A DNA stretch of 56,057 nt. Source: Anaerolineales bacterium HSG25 (GTDB lineage: Bacteria > Chloroflexota > Anaerolineae > 4572-78 > J111). The notes below the pieces were generated by a model. That model ran no database searches. It saw nothing but the letters and a program-made list of their open reading frames with translations, and had not been told where the DNA came from. A program made the translations under genes and the position numbers. Location of the stretch: assembly GCA_030377865.1 (NCBI GenBank), contig JAUCGA010000030.1, positions 1 to 56,057 on the forward strand, in the 5' to 3' direction. This document shows positions 34,119-44,293 of this stretch, piece by piece. The stretch's first letter is position 1. Every line of letters starts with the position of its first letter.

Positions 34119-37100
34119 CTACCTTGCTCCACCCGGAATACCAAGACCCAAACCTAGTTTTGGTAACCGTTCTTTTTGTTCTTCTTTGCCAAAAGTCATT
34201 CTTTCATCACTTTCAGAGATTACTTCTACAGAGAGTCCTAATGATTGTAATTCTTTTACCAAAACACGGAAACTTTCTGGTAGGCCGGGATCCTGAATTG
34301 GTTCACCTTTAACGATGGCTTCGTAGGTTTTTACCCGACCAATCACATCATCACTTTTAACGGTTAGCATCTCTTGCAATGTATGAGCCGCACCGTAGGC
34401 TTCTAAGGCCCATACCTCCATTTCACCGAAACGTTGTCCTCCAAATTGAGCCTTCCCACCGAGTGGCTGTTGAGTGACCAAACTATATGGGCCAGTTGAA
34501 CGAGCATGGACTTTATCCTCAACCAAGTGAGCCAATTTAAGCATGGTAATCATGCCCACCGTAACAGGTTTGTCAAACGGAGTACCTGTTTTACCGTTAA
34601 ATAAGGTCACTTTACCTGTGGTCGGAAGTGGTAATACTAACTCTCTTGACACTTTGAAGGCACATGGGTCTAGTTCTTCATCGGTTAACGCTTCAATGTC
34701 AGTTTTATCGAGTGTTGCCGAGACGCGACCATCCATAGCGTTATCGACATGGCCTTGCATTGCTTTTAGCCATTCTCGCAGACAAACTAAACGTACTGCT
34801 TCACGAGATTCTAGGCCAACTTTTCTTGGGCGACGTTGGCCTTCAAAGGCCAATAAGAAATCGGGGTCATAGTCTCGTTCTTTTAGCCATTCTCGTAAGA
34901 CAACACGTCGAGTGTAGGTATAATCAGAGCCTAACAAATCATCATCATACTCTTCAGAATCGAAATGATTGAGCATGTAAATAGCCCGTGCTTCATCTTC
35001 GTTTCGTAAATATTCGGCCTCAAGCCCTTGCTTTGCTACCCATTTCCAAGCTCTATCGGTAATCTCGATCCAAGCATTATCAATCAACCAAGCTCGTGAG
35101 AGTTCTGCCGCGATTTCATCCTCTTCAGCACCATCAAAAACAGCCGTGATAGCCTTAAATCCTAAGCGATAGCCTGCCCAGCCTAAATGGGTTTCCAATA
35201 TTTGTCCGATATTCATCCGAGCCGGTACACCTAAGGGGTTTAGAATAATTTGAACCGGAGTCCCATCTTCTAAGAATGGCATGTCCTCGATTGGTACAAC
35301 TTTAGAGATAACCCCTTTATTGCCATGCCGTCCGGCCATTTTATCACCCTCGGTCAACTTACGGCGTTGAGCAATCATTACCCGAACCATGCGGTCAACA
35401 CCGGTGGGAAGGTCGCGATGCTCTTCCCGTGAGAATTCTTTGACATCAACAACAATGCCTTTGTCTCCCGGAGGTAAACGCAAACTAGAATCTTTGACCT
35501 CACGTGCTTTTTCACCAAAGATGGCACGTAACAGTTTTTCTTCGGGGGTTAATTCAGTCTCGCCTTTGGGGGTAATTTTACCGACTAAAATGTCACCCTG
35601 TCCAACTTCTGCTCCTACTCGAATAACACCTCGCTCGTCAAGGTCTTTTAAAGCATCCTCTCCGACGTTGGGGATGTCGCGGGTAATTTCTTCTGGGCCA
35701 AGTTTTGTGTCACGAGCTTCAATTTCGTGCTTTTCAATATGGATTGAGGTGAATTTATCTCGGCGAACCAACTCTTCACTAATTAGAATCGCATCCTCGT
35801 AATTGCCACCTTCCCAACTGAGGAAGGCACACAAAACGTTTTGGCCTAAGGCTAATTCACCCTGTTGGGTTGAACTAGAGTCGGCCAATACCTGCCCCTT
35901 TTTTACCCATTGACCTTTATGTACGATGGGACGTTGGTCGATACAGGTTGATTGGTTTGAGCGATTAAATTTACGCAATGGATAGTCATGATAAGTGCCG
36001 TCTTCCTCTCGAACTGTGACCATCAGACCGGTTGTACTAACCACCTCACCAGTGTTGACGGCAACAATGACCTGACCTGAATCAACGGCGGCTTGGGTCT
36101 CCATGCCTGTACCAACTGCGGGTGATTCAGGTCGAATAAGAGGCACAGCTTGACGTTGCATGTTTGATCCCATTAAAGCTCGGTTGGCATCATCATGCTC
36201 CAAAAATGGAATGAGCGCGGCACTGATACCGACAATCTGCTTCGGTGATACATCCATAAAATCAACTTTTTCGGGAGTCACAAGGTCAAATGTTTGGTGA
36301 TGCCGGACGCTAATCCGTTCATCAAGAAAATGCTTTTCTTCATCAAGTCCCGCGTTAGCTTGGGCGATGGTGTAACGATCTTCATCGTCAGCCGATAGAT
36401 AAGTAATTTCCTCGGTGACTTGAGCGCGCACATGAACCTGTCCTTCTATGTTCAGGTTGGCAATCTTGATGGCGAGGTCTTCATCGATAAGCGTCCCCAC
36501 CGGAGCAACATCCTCGTCACTATTAGGGTCTTTAATGGTGATTCGTACCGTTTTACCGACTAGTCTATCGACATCGTTACTGCGTATTCGACTCATCACT
36601 CGGCGGTAGGGTGTTTCAATAAATCCATACTCATTAACTCGGCTAAAAGCGGCTAATCGACCGATTAATCCAATGTTTGGCCCCTCAGGTGTTTCAATTG
36701 GACAAATACGACCATAGTGGCTGTGGTGAACATCACGTACGTCAAAACCAGCTCGCTCACGACGGAGGCCGCCGGGGCCTAGGGCACTGATGGTTCGTTT
36801 ATGGGTCAGTTCGGCCAAAGGATTGGTTTGATCCATAAACTGTGACAATTGACTTCCACCAAAGAACTCGCGGGTAGCGGCTACTACAGGCCGAATATTA
36901 ACCAGCGACATGGGAGACATGCTTTCGGGATCTCGAATCGACATCCGTTCCCGTACAACTCGCTCCATCCGTAATAAACCGATTCGTAACTGATTTTGGA
37001 TTAGTTCGCCAACGGTTTTAACCCGACGGTTTCCTAAATGGTCAATATCATCAGGTTTACGCTCGCCGTTATTGATTTGAATCATACGAGAGACAACTTT

Positions 37101-38060
37101 TTTCAAATCGTCGATGGTTAAAATTCGTTCTTCGACGGGGATTTCTCGTTCTAAACGACGGTCGAGTTTATATCGCCCTACCTTACCTAAGTCATATCGC
37201 CGTCCTGAAAATAACAAAGATGTTAAGAAGCTGACAGCATTATCAATTGTCGGTGGGTCGCCGGGGCGTAATCGTTTGTAAAACTCTAAGAGTGCCTCGT
37301 GCGTATTTTTGGTTGGGTCACGGTCAATTGTTGAAGGAATGTAGGCATGCTCAGGCTGATTATCAACATCCTCAAACATGGTTAATATCTGCTCATCACT
37401 GCCCAAACCATGCTCAATAGAATAGCTTGGGTCTTTCATGACGAGACGTAACTGTTCATCATCCAACTCGGCAATCTGAATGGCTCGTAATAAGACAGTG
37501 ACAGGTAGTTTACGTTTACGGTCAACCTTAACTGAGATTAAATCACGTCGAGAGGTTTCAAACTCTAGCCATGCGCCTCGGTTAGGAATCAATTTGGCGA
37601 ATGACATGTTACGCCCAGTGACGCGGTCTTCTTCTGAGGTAAAGTAGGCTCCGGGTGAACGAATAAGCTGGGATACAACGACCCGTTCTGCACCGTTTAT
37701 GACAAAGGTAGCGTTTTTTGTCATGAGTGGAAAGTCACCCATAAACACTTCTTGATCTTGAATCTCGCCGGTCTCTTTGTTTACGAGCCTGATATTAATC
37801 CATAGTGGGCTAGAATAAGTTATATCTCGCTCGCGACATTCGTCCTCTGTATATTTTGATTCATCAAAGCGATAATCTAAAAAATGTAGCTCCAGATTTT
37901 TATTAAAACTGATAATTGGTGATATTTCTGAAAACAGTTCCCCTAACCTTTCTTTGCGAAAATCCTTAAATGATTGTAATTGTACCTCGATAAGACGAGG
38001 TAGCTCTATAATATCGGGAGTACGAGCGTAACTCTTTTTTCGTAATGGACTATCAGACAT
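34119..38060 (-). CDS. rpoB: RNA polymerase beta subunit
   Basis: The 1313-residue catalytic subunit shows the protrusion and lobe start ([18 protein letters not shown]) and the rifampicin-region cluster [20 protein letters not shown]. The active-site segments [17 protein letters not shown] and [23 protein letters not shown] are also present. The ATG is preceded by AAGGAG. Two things are unusual in context. Upstream is pth, not the ribosomal rplKAJL genes. Downstream, the strand ends at a terminator and a convergent fmdB gene, so rpoC is not adjacent as it is in most bacteria. A consensus promoter at 38423-38452 would give it a leader of about 355 bases that contains a family C element. Confidence 0.97.
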   Translation of the reverse strand: MSDSPLRKKSYARTPDIIELPRLIEVQLQSFKDFRKERLGELFSEISPIISFNKNLELHFLDYRFDESKYTEDECRERDITYSSPLWINIRLVNKETGEIQDQEVFMGDFPLMTKNATFVINGAERVVVSQLIRSPGAYFTSEEDRVTGRNMSFAKLIPNRGAWLEFETSRRDLISVKVDRKRKLPVTVLLRAIQIAELDDEQLRLVMKDPSYSIEHGLGSDEQILTMFEDVDNQPEHAYIPSTIDRDPTKNTHEALLEFYKRLRPGDPPTIDNAVSFLTSLLFSGRRYDLGKVGRYKLDRRLEREIPVEERILTIDDLKKVVSRMIQINNGERKPDDIDHLGNRRVKTVGELIQNQLRIGLLRMERVVRERMSIRDPESMSPMSLVNIRPVVAATREFFGGSQLSQFMDQTNPLAELTHKRTISALGPGGLRRERAGFDVRDVHHSHYGRICPIETPEGPNIGLIGRLAAFSRVNEYGFIETPYRRVMSRIRSNDVDRLVGKTVRITIKDPNSDEDVAPVGTLIDEDLAIKIANLNIEGQVHVRAQVTEEITYLSADDEDRYTIAQANAGLDEEKHFLDERISVRHHQTFDLVTPEKVDFMDVSPKQIVGISAALIPFLEHDDANRALMGSNMQRQAVPLIRPESPAVGTGMETQAAVDSGQVIVAVNTGEVVSTTGLMVTVREEDGTYHDYPLRKFNRSNQSTCIDQRPIVHKGQWVKKGQVLADSSSTQQGELALGQNVLCAFLSWEGGNYEDAILISEELVRRDKFTSIHIEKHEIEARDTKLGPEEITRDIPNVGEDALKDLDERGVIRVGAEVGQGDILVGKITPKGETELTPEEKLLRAIFGEKAREVKDSSLRLPPGDKGIVVDVKEFSREEHRDLPTGVDRMVRVMIAQRRKLTEGDKMAGRHGNKGVISKVVPIEDMPFLEDGTPVQIILNPLGVPARMNIGQILETHLGWAGYRLGFKAITAVFDGAEEDEIAAELSRAWLIDNAWIEITDRAWKWVAKQGLEAEYLRNEDEARAIYMLNHFDSEEYDDDLLGSDYTYTRRVVLREWLKERDYDPDFLLAFEGQRRPRKVGLESREAVRLVCLREWLKAMQGHVDNAMDGRVSATLDKTDIEALTDEELDPCAFKVSRELVLPLPTTGKVTLFNGKTGTPFDKPVTVGMITMLKLAHLVEDKVHARSTGPYSLVTQQPLGGKAQFGGQRFGEMEVWALEAYGAAHTLQEMLTVKSDDVIGRVKTYEAIVKGEPIQDPGLPESFRVLVKELQSLGLSVEVISESDERMTFGKEEQKERLPKLGLGLGIPGGAR

Positions 38061-38158
38061 TGCCTAAAATCTCCTTACTTAACGTTAATATATAAACACG
38101 GAATAGACGTGTTAATATCTATAATCTTTAACACATCTTACGTCTTTTATTGAAAAAA

Positions 38159-38270
38159 TGTGGTGGTCAGCTTGATGTTGAAAAGTAACGGGTTTACGGC
38201 GCGTCAACAGACAGCCGACATGTTGGCTGTCTGCCAACGCGCCATTTTCAACATCATCTTGACCACTACA
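38159..38270. mobile_element. Family C element, copy 2 (112 bp), 15-bp target duplication, in the rpoB leader
   Basis: TGTGGTGGTCAGCTTGATG and CATCATCTTGACCACTACA are the same ends as at 11429-11531. CTTTTATTGAAAAAA at 38144-38158 is repeated with one change at 38271-38285. The core palindrome (GGCGCGTCAACAGACAGCC / GGCTGTCTGCCAACGCGCC) is unrelated to that of copy 1. The hairpin would form in the untranslated leader of rpoB. Confidence 0.87.
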
Positions 38271-38422
38271 CTTTTACTGAAAAAACCTGTTTAATTTGAT
38301 CGTTTGGTCGTTTTACCTTTTTATTGAGAGGGTTTTAGGTTAGCATGGTGTTTATAATGAGGGTAATTACCTCTCCAATGAGGTAAAATAATATCAAATA
38401 AGATAGCTAACCGTAACGTACA

Positions 38423-38452
38423 ATTATATTTCAAAGTGTTATGATTTGTCAA
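38423..38452 (-). promoter_or_regulatory. Near-consensus promoter for rpoB
   Basis: On the minus strand, TTGACA (38452-38447) and TATAAT (38428-38423) are spaced by 18 bases. It lies just beyond the 3-prime end of pth and points at rpoB, so rpoB can be transcribed independently of pth. Confidence 0.82.
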
Positions 38453-38465
38453 ATTTCTGTTGGGG

Positions 38466-39092
38466 TTAAGAGGTACTATTAAAGTGGTTCATGGTTATGT
38501 CTAAACCATCGGTTAAAATCGACTTAATCGCTGAAACTCCATGTTGATATGTGTCGATCATAGTCGTCCACTCATCAGGGCTGAATTTTTGAAGTACGTA
38601 GGCTTCAACGGGCATTTTGCCGAGAGGTCGCCCAATCCCCAAGCGGATGCGGGGAAAGGTTTGCGTACCTAAATGTTGCATGATGCTTTTCATGCCTTTA
38701 TGTCCACCAGAGCCACCTTTTGGTCGCAGGCGTAACAGAGCTGGTGATAAATCTAAATCGTCATAAGCGACTAACACCCGTTCAGGAGGGATTTTATAAA
38801 AACGGGCTAAAGGGCCAATTGATTCACCACTGAGATTCATGTAGGTTTGAGGTTTTACCAAAGCTACGTTTACACCCTCTAAATTGGCGCGGGCAATTAG
38901 AGCTTTGTTCCTGTTCTCATCAAACCGAAATTGCGAATGGTCGCGGGTGATGGTGTCTAACAGATGCCAACCGGCGTTATGGCGAGTATCGAGATATTTT
39001 TTTCCCGGATTACCTAAGCCAACAATCAACCATTGTGGAGGCCCTGAGGGAGGTGTGTCATCACCAGAGTGCCCAAAAAATGGAAATTTCAT
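38466..39092 (-). CDS. pth: Peptidyl-tRNA hydrolase
   Basis: Pth recycles peptidyl-tRNA dropped by stalled ribosomes by cleaving the ester bond. The 208-residue protein has GLGNPGKKYLDTRHNAGW with N28 and the catalytic H38, then KPQTYMNLSGES, YDDLDL and GGSGGHKGMKSI. All catalytic features are present. The ATG at 39092 places the first strand correctly, with a short 19-residue N-terminal extension that is not in all homologues; the frame upstream runs into the preceding gene. It lies 13 bases after the stop of the Thr/Pro-rich membrane protein gene and is probably co-transcribed with it. Confidence 0.95.
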   Translation of the reverse strand: MKFPFFGHSGDDTPPSGPPQWLIVGLGNPGKKYLDTRHNAGWHLLDTITRDHSQFRFDENRNKALIARANLEGVNVALVKPQTYMNLSGESIGPLARFYKIPPERVLVAYDDLDLSPALLRLRPKGGSGGHKGMKSIMQHLGTQTFPRIRLGIGRPLGKMPVEAYVLQKFSPDEWTTMIDTYQHGVSAIKSILTDGLDITMNHFNSTS

Positions 39093-39105
39093 GATAATTA
39101 ATCCC

Positions 39106-39894
39106 CTATGAACGATACTTCCGTTTTTTACGTCGGTCAATAAATCCTTGAATAACCATCCGTAAGGCGGAGAAGAATCCAAATAGCAAAAATAGACCCA
39201 ACATCAATCCCGCACCGTATAGAAACGCATCAATCAGTGGAACTGTAGAAAAGTTCGTAATTTTGGGAATAATACTTTGTTCTGTTGGTTCTAAAGATGG
39301 CCCAGTCGGTGTTTCGGATGGGCGAGGGGTCGGAGTGTCAACAATCGGTTGTTCGATTGTTACCTCAGGAGTTGGAGTTGGAGGTACAGAGGTAGCCGTT
39401 GGGATGTCCGGCAGAGAGAACTCAGCCGTTGTAGTCGGGGTTATTAGTAAACTTGGTGTATTTGTCGGTAATGGTTGAGAATTATTAACCAGTACCTGTT
39501 GAACGAAGGCTTCACTGTAGTTGCCATCAATTCTAACAACCCGTAGACGTAGCTTGTATGCCCCGTCAGGCAGGGTGGTGGTGTCCCAACTGCCTAATGC
39601 CCCATTGATAACAGGGCTACGACCATCGGCTAAAAACTGCCAACCATCTATTCCTTCTGGCGAAACATCAATGACATAAAATTCAAATGTTGGATGGTCG
39701 GCACTGCCGATAAGTTGAATTCGTCCTTGCACAGGGCCGCTCGTGGGGGTATTGATGGCGGCAATGTCTTGGCCTTGAGCAACGGGTGCGGCTAAGGCAT
39801 CGGTGTTTATCACCAGCCCCCACCAAATTAAGGTGATGGCTATTAGTAGAAAAACAGTTACTTTTATATAAACATTCAAACGTTTAGCTAACAA
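39106..39894 (-). CDS. Bitopic membrane protein with Thr/Pro-rich linker
   Basis: The 262-residue protein has an N-terminal signal or anchor (about 10-35) and an extracellular beta-rich domain (about 50-140) with GRIQLIGSADHPTFEFYVIDV and LPDGAYKLRLRVV. A long linker rich in Pro, Thr and Glu follows (TPTPEVTIEQ, TPTPRPSETP). A C-terminal membrane helix (about 228-248) and a strongly basic end (RRKKRKY) complete it. This topology is common for surface proteins in Chloroflexota-like genomes. The function is unknown. The beta-domain resembles those that follow sugar- or wall-binding enzymes. It lies directly upstream of pth. Confidence 0.8.
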   Translation of the reverse strand: MLAKRLNVYIKVTVFLLIAITLIWWGLVINTDALAAPVAQGQDIAAINTPTSGPVQGRIQLIGSADHPTFEFYVIDVSPEGIDGWQFLADGRSPVINGALGSWDTTTLPDGAYKLRLRVVRIDGNYSEAFVQQVLVNNSQPLPTNTPSLLITPTTTAEFSLPDIPTATSVPPTPTPEVTIEQPIVDTPTPRPSETPTGPSLEPTEQSIIPKITNFSTVPLIDAFLYGAGLMLGLFLLFGFFSALRMVIQGFIDRRKKRKYRS

Positions 39895-40036
39895 AATTGA
39901 GATAACCCTCCGAGCGTTCTATATAATCTGACAATACGGGATAATGAGTATTACCTGTGTGCATGCTGATACCTATAAGGCATAGGGAAAGAAATAATCA
40001 TCCCAAGGTTCTCTTACGAGATATTGGGACAATCTT

Positions 40037-40181
40037 GTTACCCGACAAAGTGGTTTAGGGAAGACTAAAACGGTAACACAGAGACGCAGAGGAAAAATTT
40101 CTTCGCTTTTTCTCTGCGTCTCTCCGTGTTCCTCTGTGAATCTCTGTGTTAATTAGTTCATGCTAAATTTTCTGTCGGGTA
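40037..40181 (-). mobile_element. Family G element, copy 2, with a GACGCAGAGG-type core
   Basis: GTTACCCGACA and TGTCGGGTAC ends match those of the element at 12533-12680, which has an entirely different core. Here the core is the AACACAGAGACGCAGAGG ... CTCTGCGTCTCT palindrome and the outer AGAG/CTCT arms. Confidence 0.62.
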
Positions 40182-40329
40182 CTAAGTGGGACAATTTAAT
40201 TCTTCCACGTGCCTTAAATTGGGTACTGCAAATCTCCCTAATCCTTACGGTTGGGGTGTTAATAACGCAGTAGAAGTTTATGAATTATAACTGATTCGTC
40301 AAATGGGTATTAGTCAAAAGGTTATATTA

Positions 40330-40363
40330 AAAAAGCCTTACTCAACGAGTAAGGCTTTTTCTG
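40330..40363 (-). terminator. Rho-independent terminator of the LysM gene
   Basis: AAAAAAGCCTTACTC/GAGTAAGGCTTTTT forms a perfect stem with a four-base loop. On the minus strand it ends in a T-run, about 50 bases after the LysM gene stop. Confidence 0.9.
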
Positions 40364-40413
40364 TTAGCTTATATCTCGCTCTTTTATGCTAGATATAGAC
40401 CTCTACAAAAATA

Positions 40414-40971
40414 TTAGTAGCAGTTATAGGTTTGACCACATGGATAGCTGTAACGCCCGTAGTCAGTGCCGGGATAGTAGGCATCGTAGTAGTAACCAGC
40501 GCCATCATAACCGTAGCCATAGTTATATTGGGGGGCGCAACCACTATTGTCACCATAACATGGCTGTTGATTGCCGTAGCCGGGGCTTGCACAGTTGTCG
40601 TAGCAGTTATCCCACCCGTTGTTATTCCATCCGCTGTTATCCCATCCGTTGTTATTCCATCCACTGTTATCCCATTCGTTGTTATTGCAGGGGTCCCAAT
40701 CACCGCATTGATAATACGGAGGGCCATCGGGAATGTATAAAGCTTGACCAGCATAAATTACATCCGGATTCCACATACCATTTGCTTCGGCAATGGCATA
40801 AGGATAGACATCATACATGCGTCCAATACTGAACAACGTTTCACCGTATTGAACGGTGTGCCATGCCCCACCGTATCCTTGCTCAGAGGTGGCGGCGAGT
40901 CCCGTCGAGGCGACTGTAAATTGTAAAACAATAGCAATTACTGCAATCGCTAAAATTCGTGAGATTTTCAT
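40414..40971 (-). CDS. Secreted LysM protein with Asn/Trp repeats and a Tyr/Gly-rich tail
   Basis: The 185-residue protein has a signal peptide (about 1-27) and then one LysM domain (about 37-82: WHTVQYGETLFSIGRMYDV to YAGQALYIP), which binds peptidoglycan or chitin-like sugars. The rest is low complexity. A block repeats W-N/D-N-S/N-G about five times (about 96-117), and the tail is rich in Tyr, Gly and Cys with pairs such as CYDNC. The DNA repeats read in several frames, which explains opposite-strand open frames over it. It could be a cell-wall or sheath protein. The family has no defined function, and the tail is unlike known domains. Confidence 0.82.
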   Translation of the reverse strand: MKISRILAIAVIAIVLQFTVASTGLAATSEQGYGGAWHTVQYGETLFSIGRMYDVYPYAIAEANGMWNPDVIYAGQALYIPDGPPYYQCGDWDPCNNNEWDNSGWNNNGWDNSGWNNNGWDNCYDNCASPGYGNQQPCYGDNSGCAPQYNYGYGYDGAGYYYDAYYPGTDYGRYSYPCGQTYNCY

Positions 40972-41434
40972 CGTTGTCTCCCTAAGTTAGTTTAGAACTT
41001 ATACTACAAATTTTAAAAGTTGAAAGATGATTGTAGCCTCAAACATTTTATGTTTGGTGCTACAAGAATACCAAACCTGTTTTTATGGCTCTAATTTTTT
41101 CCCTATTTACACCTCCGTTAAATCCCTTTTTAAGGCTTATACCTAGCTAATTATATCGACGTTTTAAGGGATTTGTCAACGTCTATTAAAAATTTTTGTT
41201 AACAAATAAAACCCAAACCGATTTAATGAATAAACAAAAAAGCAATTTGGGTTTTATCATGGTTAATACCACCAGCCTACATTTGAAGAATTTTTAGTGA
41301 AAACAATAGCGAATTTTTGGATAAGTTTTTTAAGGAGCAAATTTAAAAGTTAGACAGTTCTATTATACCAATAACTAATCGTTGATTCAAGAGGAAACTT
41401 AACATAACTAAGTAGGTATAAGTCCTACTACATC
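40972..41434. other. Gene-free stretch upstream of the LysM gene
   Basis: One feature stands out, a perfect 12-base inverted repeat (ATAAAACCCAAA at 41206-41217 and TTTGGGTTTTAT at 41246-41257) enclosing 28 bases. It may serve as a terminator for either strand. Apart from this the sequence is AT-rich with no coding signal. Confidence 0.55.
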
Positions 41435-41526
41435 CATGACTGTCAACTTAAGAGGTTCGTAGTAGGCACTTCAGTGCCTTTGAGGGTGATGAATCGCCTA
41501 CTACAAACGTTAAGTTGACACTTATG
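41435..41526. mobile_element. Family F palindromic element, copy 2 (92 bp)
   Basis: The ends, length and inner GTAGTAGGC / GCCTACTAC stem are the same as the copy at 25781-25872. It stands 13 bases before the family B element at 41540. Confidence 0.75.
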
Positions 41527-41539
41527 GTCCTACGTCTTT

Positions 41540-41650
41540 GGGAGTTCCAACTTTTAAAACCTCCCAAAAATCGTTGGCTGAGCCTGTCGAAGCCAGTTTC
41601 CCTTCGACAAGCTCAGGGTACGGTGGAAGATTTATTTTTCTGGAACTGCC
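41540..41650. mobile_element. Family B element with a REP-like core (111 bp), TTT duplication
   Basis: GGGAGTTCCAACTTTTAAAAC and its counterpart ending TTCTGGAACTGCC are family B ends, flanked by TTT at 41537-41539 and 41651-41653. The usual GC-rich core is replaced by a GAGCCTGTCGAA / TTCGACAAGCTCAG palindrome. The right end encodes the last six residues and the stop codon of the adjacent peptidase gene. Confidence 0.78.
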
Positions 41651-42999
41651 TTTAGGTTTGTTTTTGCAGAACCGACAACAACTATCATGAAGAACGGTAT
41701 AATACCAGCTAGGCATGGTAAGCGACTGGCTAGGCCATTATCTTCTGGCTCTACCACAGAGGCCGGAGTCGATGTTTCGGTAGGGATAGGGGCAACCTCG
41801 TTATCTGGCTTTGTTTCAACTGTCTCGTCTTGTCTTTCTACCTCTGTTGATTCTACTGGATCTGTCGTTTGGTCTGTTTCGGTTGAAGCAGAAGCCATAA
41901 GCCGAGACAACCCCACGCTCTCGCGCCAAGCATCGTAAAGTTGATCAGTGTTTACGCCTAGTGCTTCTTCTAATGCTTCGTCGTACAACGCTCCCTCCGA
42001 AAATATCTCTAGCAGATGAGCCATAGCATCAGTACCGTAGGTGTCAATAATAAATTTGACCATAGTACCACTTTGACCATAAGCTAAATTTGCCTGAACC
42101 GGATCTGAGGGAAATGGGCTGGACAAGGTACGCAGGGTCATCAAACGATCATCGGCTATCGCTTTTTCAACAAGTGGACGAAAATCCTCAACTAGCTCGT
42201 CTTTATTTTCGTTGTAAACGGCAATTCCTTCATTTAGCCAGCGAGGCAAATCGCCATACGGATTATCAGTGGCCTGATGAATAACTAAGTGGGTCATCTC
42301 ATGCGTTGTGGCACGCAAACCCCAATCTAATTGGGGTGGACTGACTCCCATGGCTACCACGCTAAATTCGGTATAAGCTACGCCTCCTGTCCACTCTTGG
42401 GCACCAGTCGAGATGGCATCTAATAAATCATTGTGATTTGCATAAATAAAAACTCTTATCGGCTCTTTGAGTTGGATTCCGACATCGGTTTCTAATGTGT
42501 CTAATGCTTGGTTTGCTCGATCAAAAAGCTGTTGACCAAAATCTGCACCTCCTTCATACCAGTACAGGGTAAGACGGTCATTTGATAAATTCTCCCATTC
42601 ATGCCGATTATCAAGATATAAAACTCTCTGGCGTTCCGTTTTGAATTCGTTTCCGGCATTATCAACCAGTTTCCACCAATATTCAACCTCTGCACCGGAT
42701 GGCATGTAGTTGACTGGCTGAGTTTGGTCAAGCTCAAAATTGGCCTCGATGGTTGTACCGAGAGTAAACTCAACCTCATTACGAGAGGTAGCGAGTTGTC
42801 CCACGATTTTGTAAAATAAAAACAGTTCCGATACATCCGTTTTGCTCTCCGCATGGAGATTAAAGGTTAAATGATTTCGGAATTCAGCCTCCCAATCATC
42901 ATTGATAATCTCAACCTCCAATGTGTCTTGAGCAAAGACAGTCGGTAAAAACAAAAAAGTTCCAAGTATAAGTAGTAAACTAACAGATATTTTTTTCAT
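41632..42999 (-). CDS. Secreted, membrane-anchored gluzincin peptidase (peptidase MA-like)
   Basis: The 455-residue protein has a signal peptide ending VFAQ (about 1-24). A beta-rich N-terminal part is followed by a zinc peptidase domain with H233-E-M-T-H237 and, twenty residues on, the third ligand E257 in WLNEGIAVY. The C-terminal part has a Thr/Glu/Pro linker (about 370-415), a hydrophobic anchor (LAGIIPFFMIVVV) and a short tail. The final KAVPEK and stop are encoded by the end of a family B element, so the original C-terminus has been replaced or trimmed. The substrate is unknown. Confidence 0.87.
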   Translation of the reverse strand: MKKISVSLLLILGTFLFLPTVFAQDTLEVEIINDDWEAEFRNHLTFNLHAESKTDVSELFLFYKIVGQLATSRNEVEFTLGTTIEANFELDQTQPVNYMPSGAEVEYWWKLVDNAGNEFKTERQRVLYLDNRHEWENLSNDRLTLYWYEGGADFGQQLFDRANQALDTLETDVGIQLKEPIRVFIYANHNDLLDAISTGAQEWTGGVAYTEFSVVAMGVSPPQLDWGLRATTHEMTHLVIHQATDNPYGDLPRWLNEGIAVYNENKDELVEDFRPLVEKAIADDRLMTLRTLSSPFPSDPVQANLAYGQSGTMVKFIIDTYGTDAMAHLLEIFSEGALYDEALEEALGVNTDQLYDAWRESVGLSRLMASASTETDQTTDPVESTEVERQDETVETKPDNEVAPIPTETSTPASVVEPEDNGLASRLPCLAGIIPFFMIVVVGSAKTNLKAVPEK

Positions 43000-43141
43000 G
43001 GTTATTCCCTTAGTAATAGATTAAAATGTGAATTTATATAAAACATCAGCTTGTTTTGGGTCAACATTCTACAACTTGGCATTGACTCAAATTCTGCTAT
43101 TATATAGGTTAGCATTAGCAGTATAGATACGGCAAATAACT

Positions 43142-44293
43142 ATGTTTAAAAAAACAGTTGAATCCCCACCTATTTGGGTTGATACACCAGCACAATTAAA
43201 TAAGCTCATCAACAAGATTATGAAAGAGCCGGTTGTAGCGGTTGATACAGAAAGTGATAGCTTATATAGCTATTTTGAGAAAGTGTGTTTAATTCAATTT
43301 TCTATTCCATCCGCAGACTATCTGGTTGACCCACTTAATGTTGATGTGACCGACTTAGAGTCATTCTTTAGTGATTTCAGTATTCAAAAAGTGTTCCACG
43401 CGGTTGAGTATGACATTACCTGCTTAAAGCGCGACTTTGATTTTTCGATTAATAATCTATTTGATACCATGCTTGCCGCTCGCCTATTGGGGTGGGAACG
43501 GCATGGTCTAGCCGCTATTCTGGAGCGCGAATTTAGTGTAAAGTCAGATAAGCGTTTCCAAAAATATAATTGGGGTGAACGTCCCTTATCTCCTCAAGCA
43601 TTTAATTATGCTCGTATGGATACACACTTTTTAATATCAATACGTAATATTCAGAGTAATCAACTTAAAAGAAAAGAGCTAACCCACCTTGCTTCTGATG
43701 CTTTTGAGCGAGCAACTCATAGCCGAACAACCGCTAAAGTGTTTAATCCTGACGATTTCTGGCGAGTGAAAGGGGCACGTCATATACAACCATCAGAACA
43801 GTCAATACTGCGTGAGTTGTTTATATTACGAGATAAAATTGCCCAACAACTTGACCGGCCTCATTTTAAGGTCATGAACGATTTTGTTCTCATTAATTTA
43901 GCCAAACAGCAACCTCAGCATGTTAATGAGTTGTTTGATTTTAAGGGGCTTAATATAAAAATATGTCGTTATCATGGCGCAAAGATCATAAAAGCTATTC
44001 AAATCGGTCAGAGAAATTCACCACCTCTAGATCCTCATTATGATAGACGACATCGTCCAAATCCAAAAATGATGTCTCGTTATGAGCGTTTACGGCATTG
44101 GCGTAACAGTTTATCAGAAGGTAAAGGGGTTGCCGCCGACATTATCATTGATAATCACTCTCTCATGGAGATTGCGCGGCATGATCCAACATCGCTCGAA
44201 AATCTATTCGATATTGAAGAATTAACAGACTGGCAAGTGAAAAATTATGGTGAGCAATTATTAAAAGCCATAGGTGTACAGTTTACTGGGTAA
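43142..44293 (+). CDS. rnd: Ribonuclease D
   Basis: RNase D is a 3-prime to 5-prime exoribonuclease that trims tRNA and other stable RNA. The 383-residue protein has the DEDDy catalytic set: VAVDTESD, FHAVEYDITCLKRDF, DTMLAARLLG, and Y/D in YARMDTHFL. Two HRDC-like helical domains follow (SILRELFILRDKIAQQLDRP at about 217, and a second at about 315-375). Length and order match the family. It stands alone between the divergent peptidase gene and recA. Confidence 0.93.
   Translation: MFKKTVESPPIWVDTPAQLNKLINKIMKEPVVAVDTESDSLYSYFEKVCLIQFSIPSADYLVDPLNVDVTDLESFFSDFSIQKVFHAVEYDITCLKRDFDFSINNLFDTMLAARLLGWERHGLAAILEREFSVKSDKRFQKYNWGERPLSPQAFNYARMDTHFLISIRNIQSNQLKRKELTHLASDAFERATHSRTTAKVFNPDDFWRVKGARHIQPSEQSILRELFILRDKIAQQLDRPHFKVMNDFVLINLAKQQPQHVNELFDFKGLNIKICRYHGAKIIKAIQIGQRNSPPLDPHYDRRHRPNPKMMSRYERLRHWRNSLSEGKGVAADIIIDNHSLMEIARHDPTSLENLFDIEELTDWQVKNYGEQLLKAIGVQFTG

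Larger units (their letters stand above)
39895..40413. other. Gene-free stretch with a family G element and a LysM-gene terminator
   Basis: The region holds the family G element at 40037-40181 and the terminator at 40333-40362. It has no convincing open frame. The rest is AT-rich and unremarkable. Confidence 0.6.

Noticed and set aside
34760..35802. Plus-strand open frames opposite rpoB
   Set aside because: They are antisense shadows of a highly conserved gene, without start signals.
40386..40832. Open frames on the plus strand opposite the LysM gene
   Set aside because: They arise from the regular repeats of the LysM gene, which itself has a signal peptide, a domain and a terminator. The opposite frames encode only low-complexity Arg/His/Cys or Val/Ile runs.
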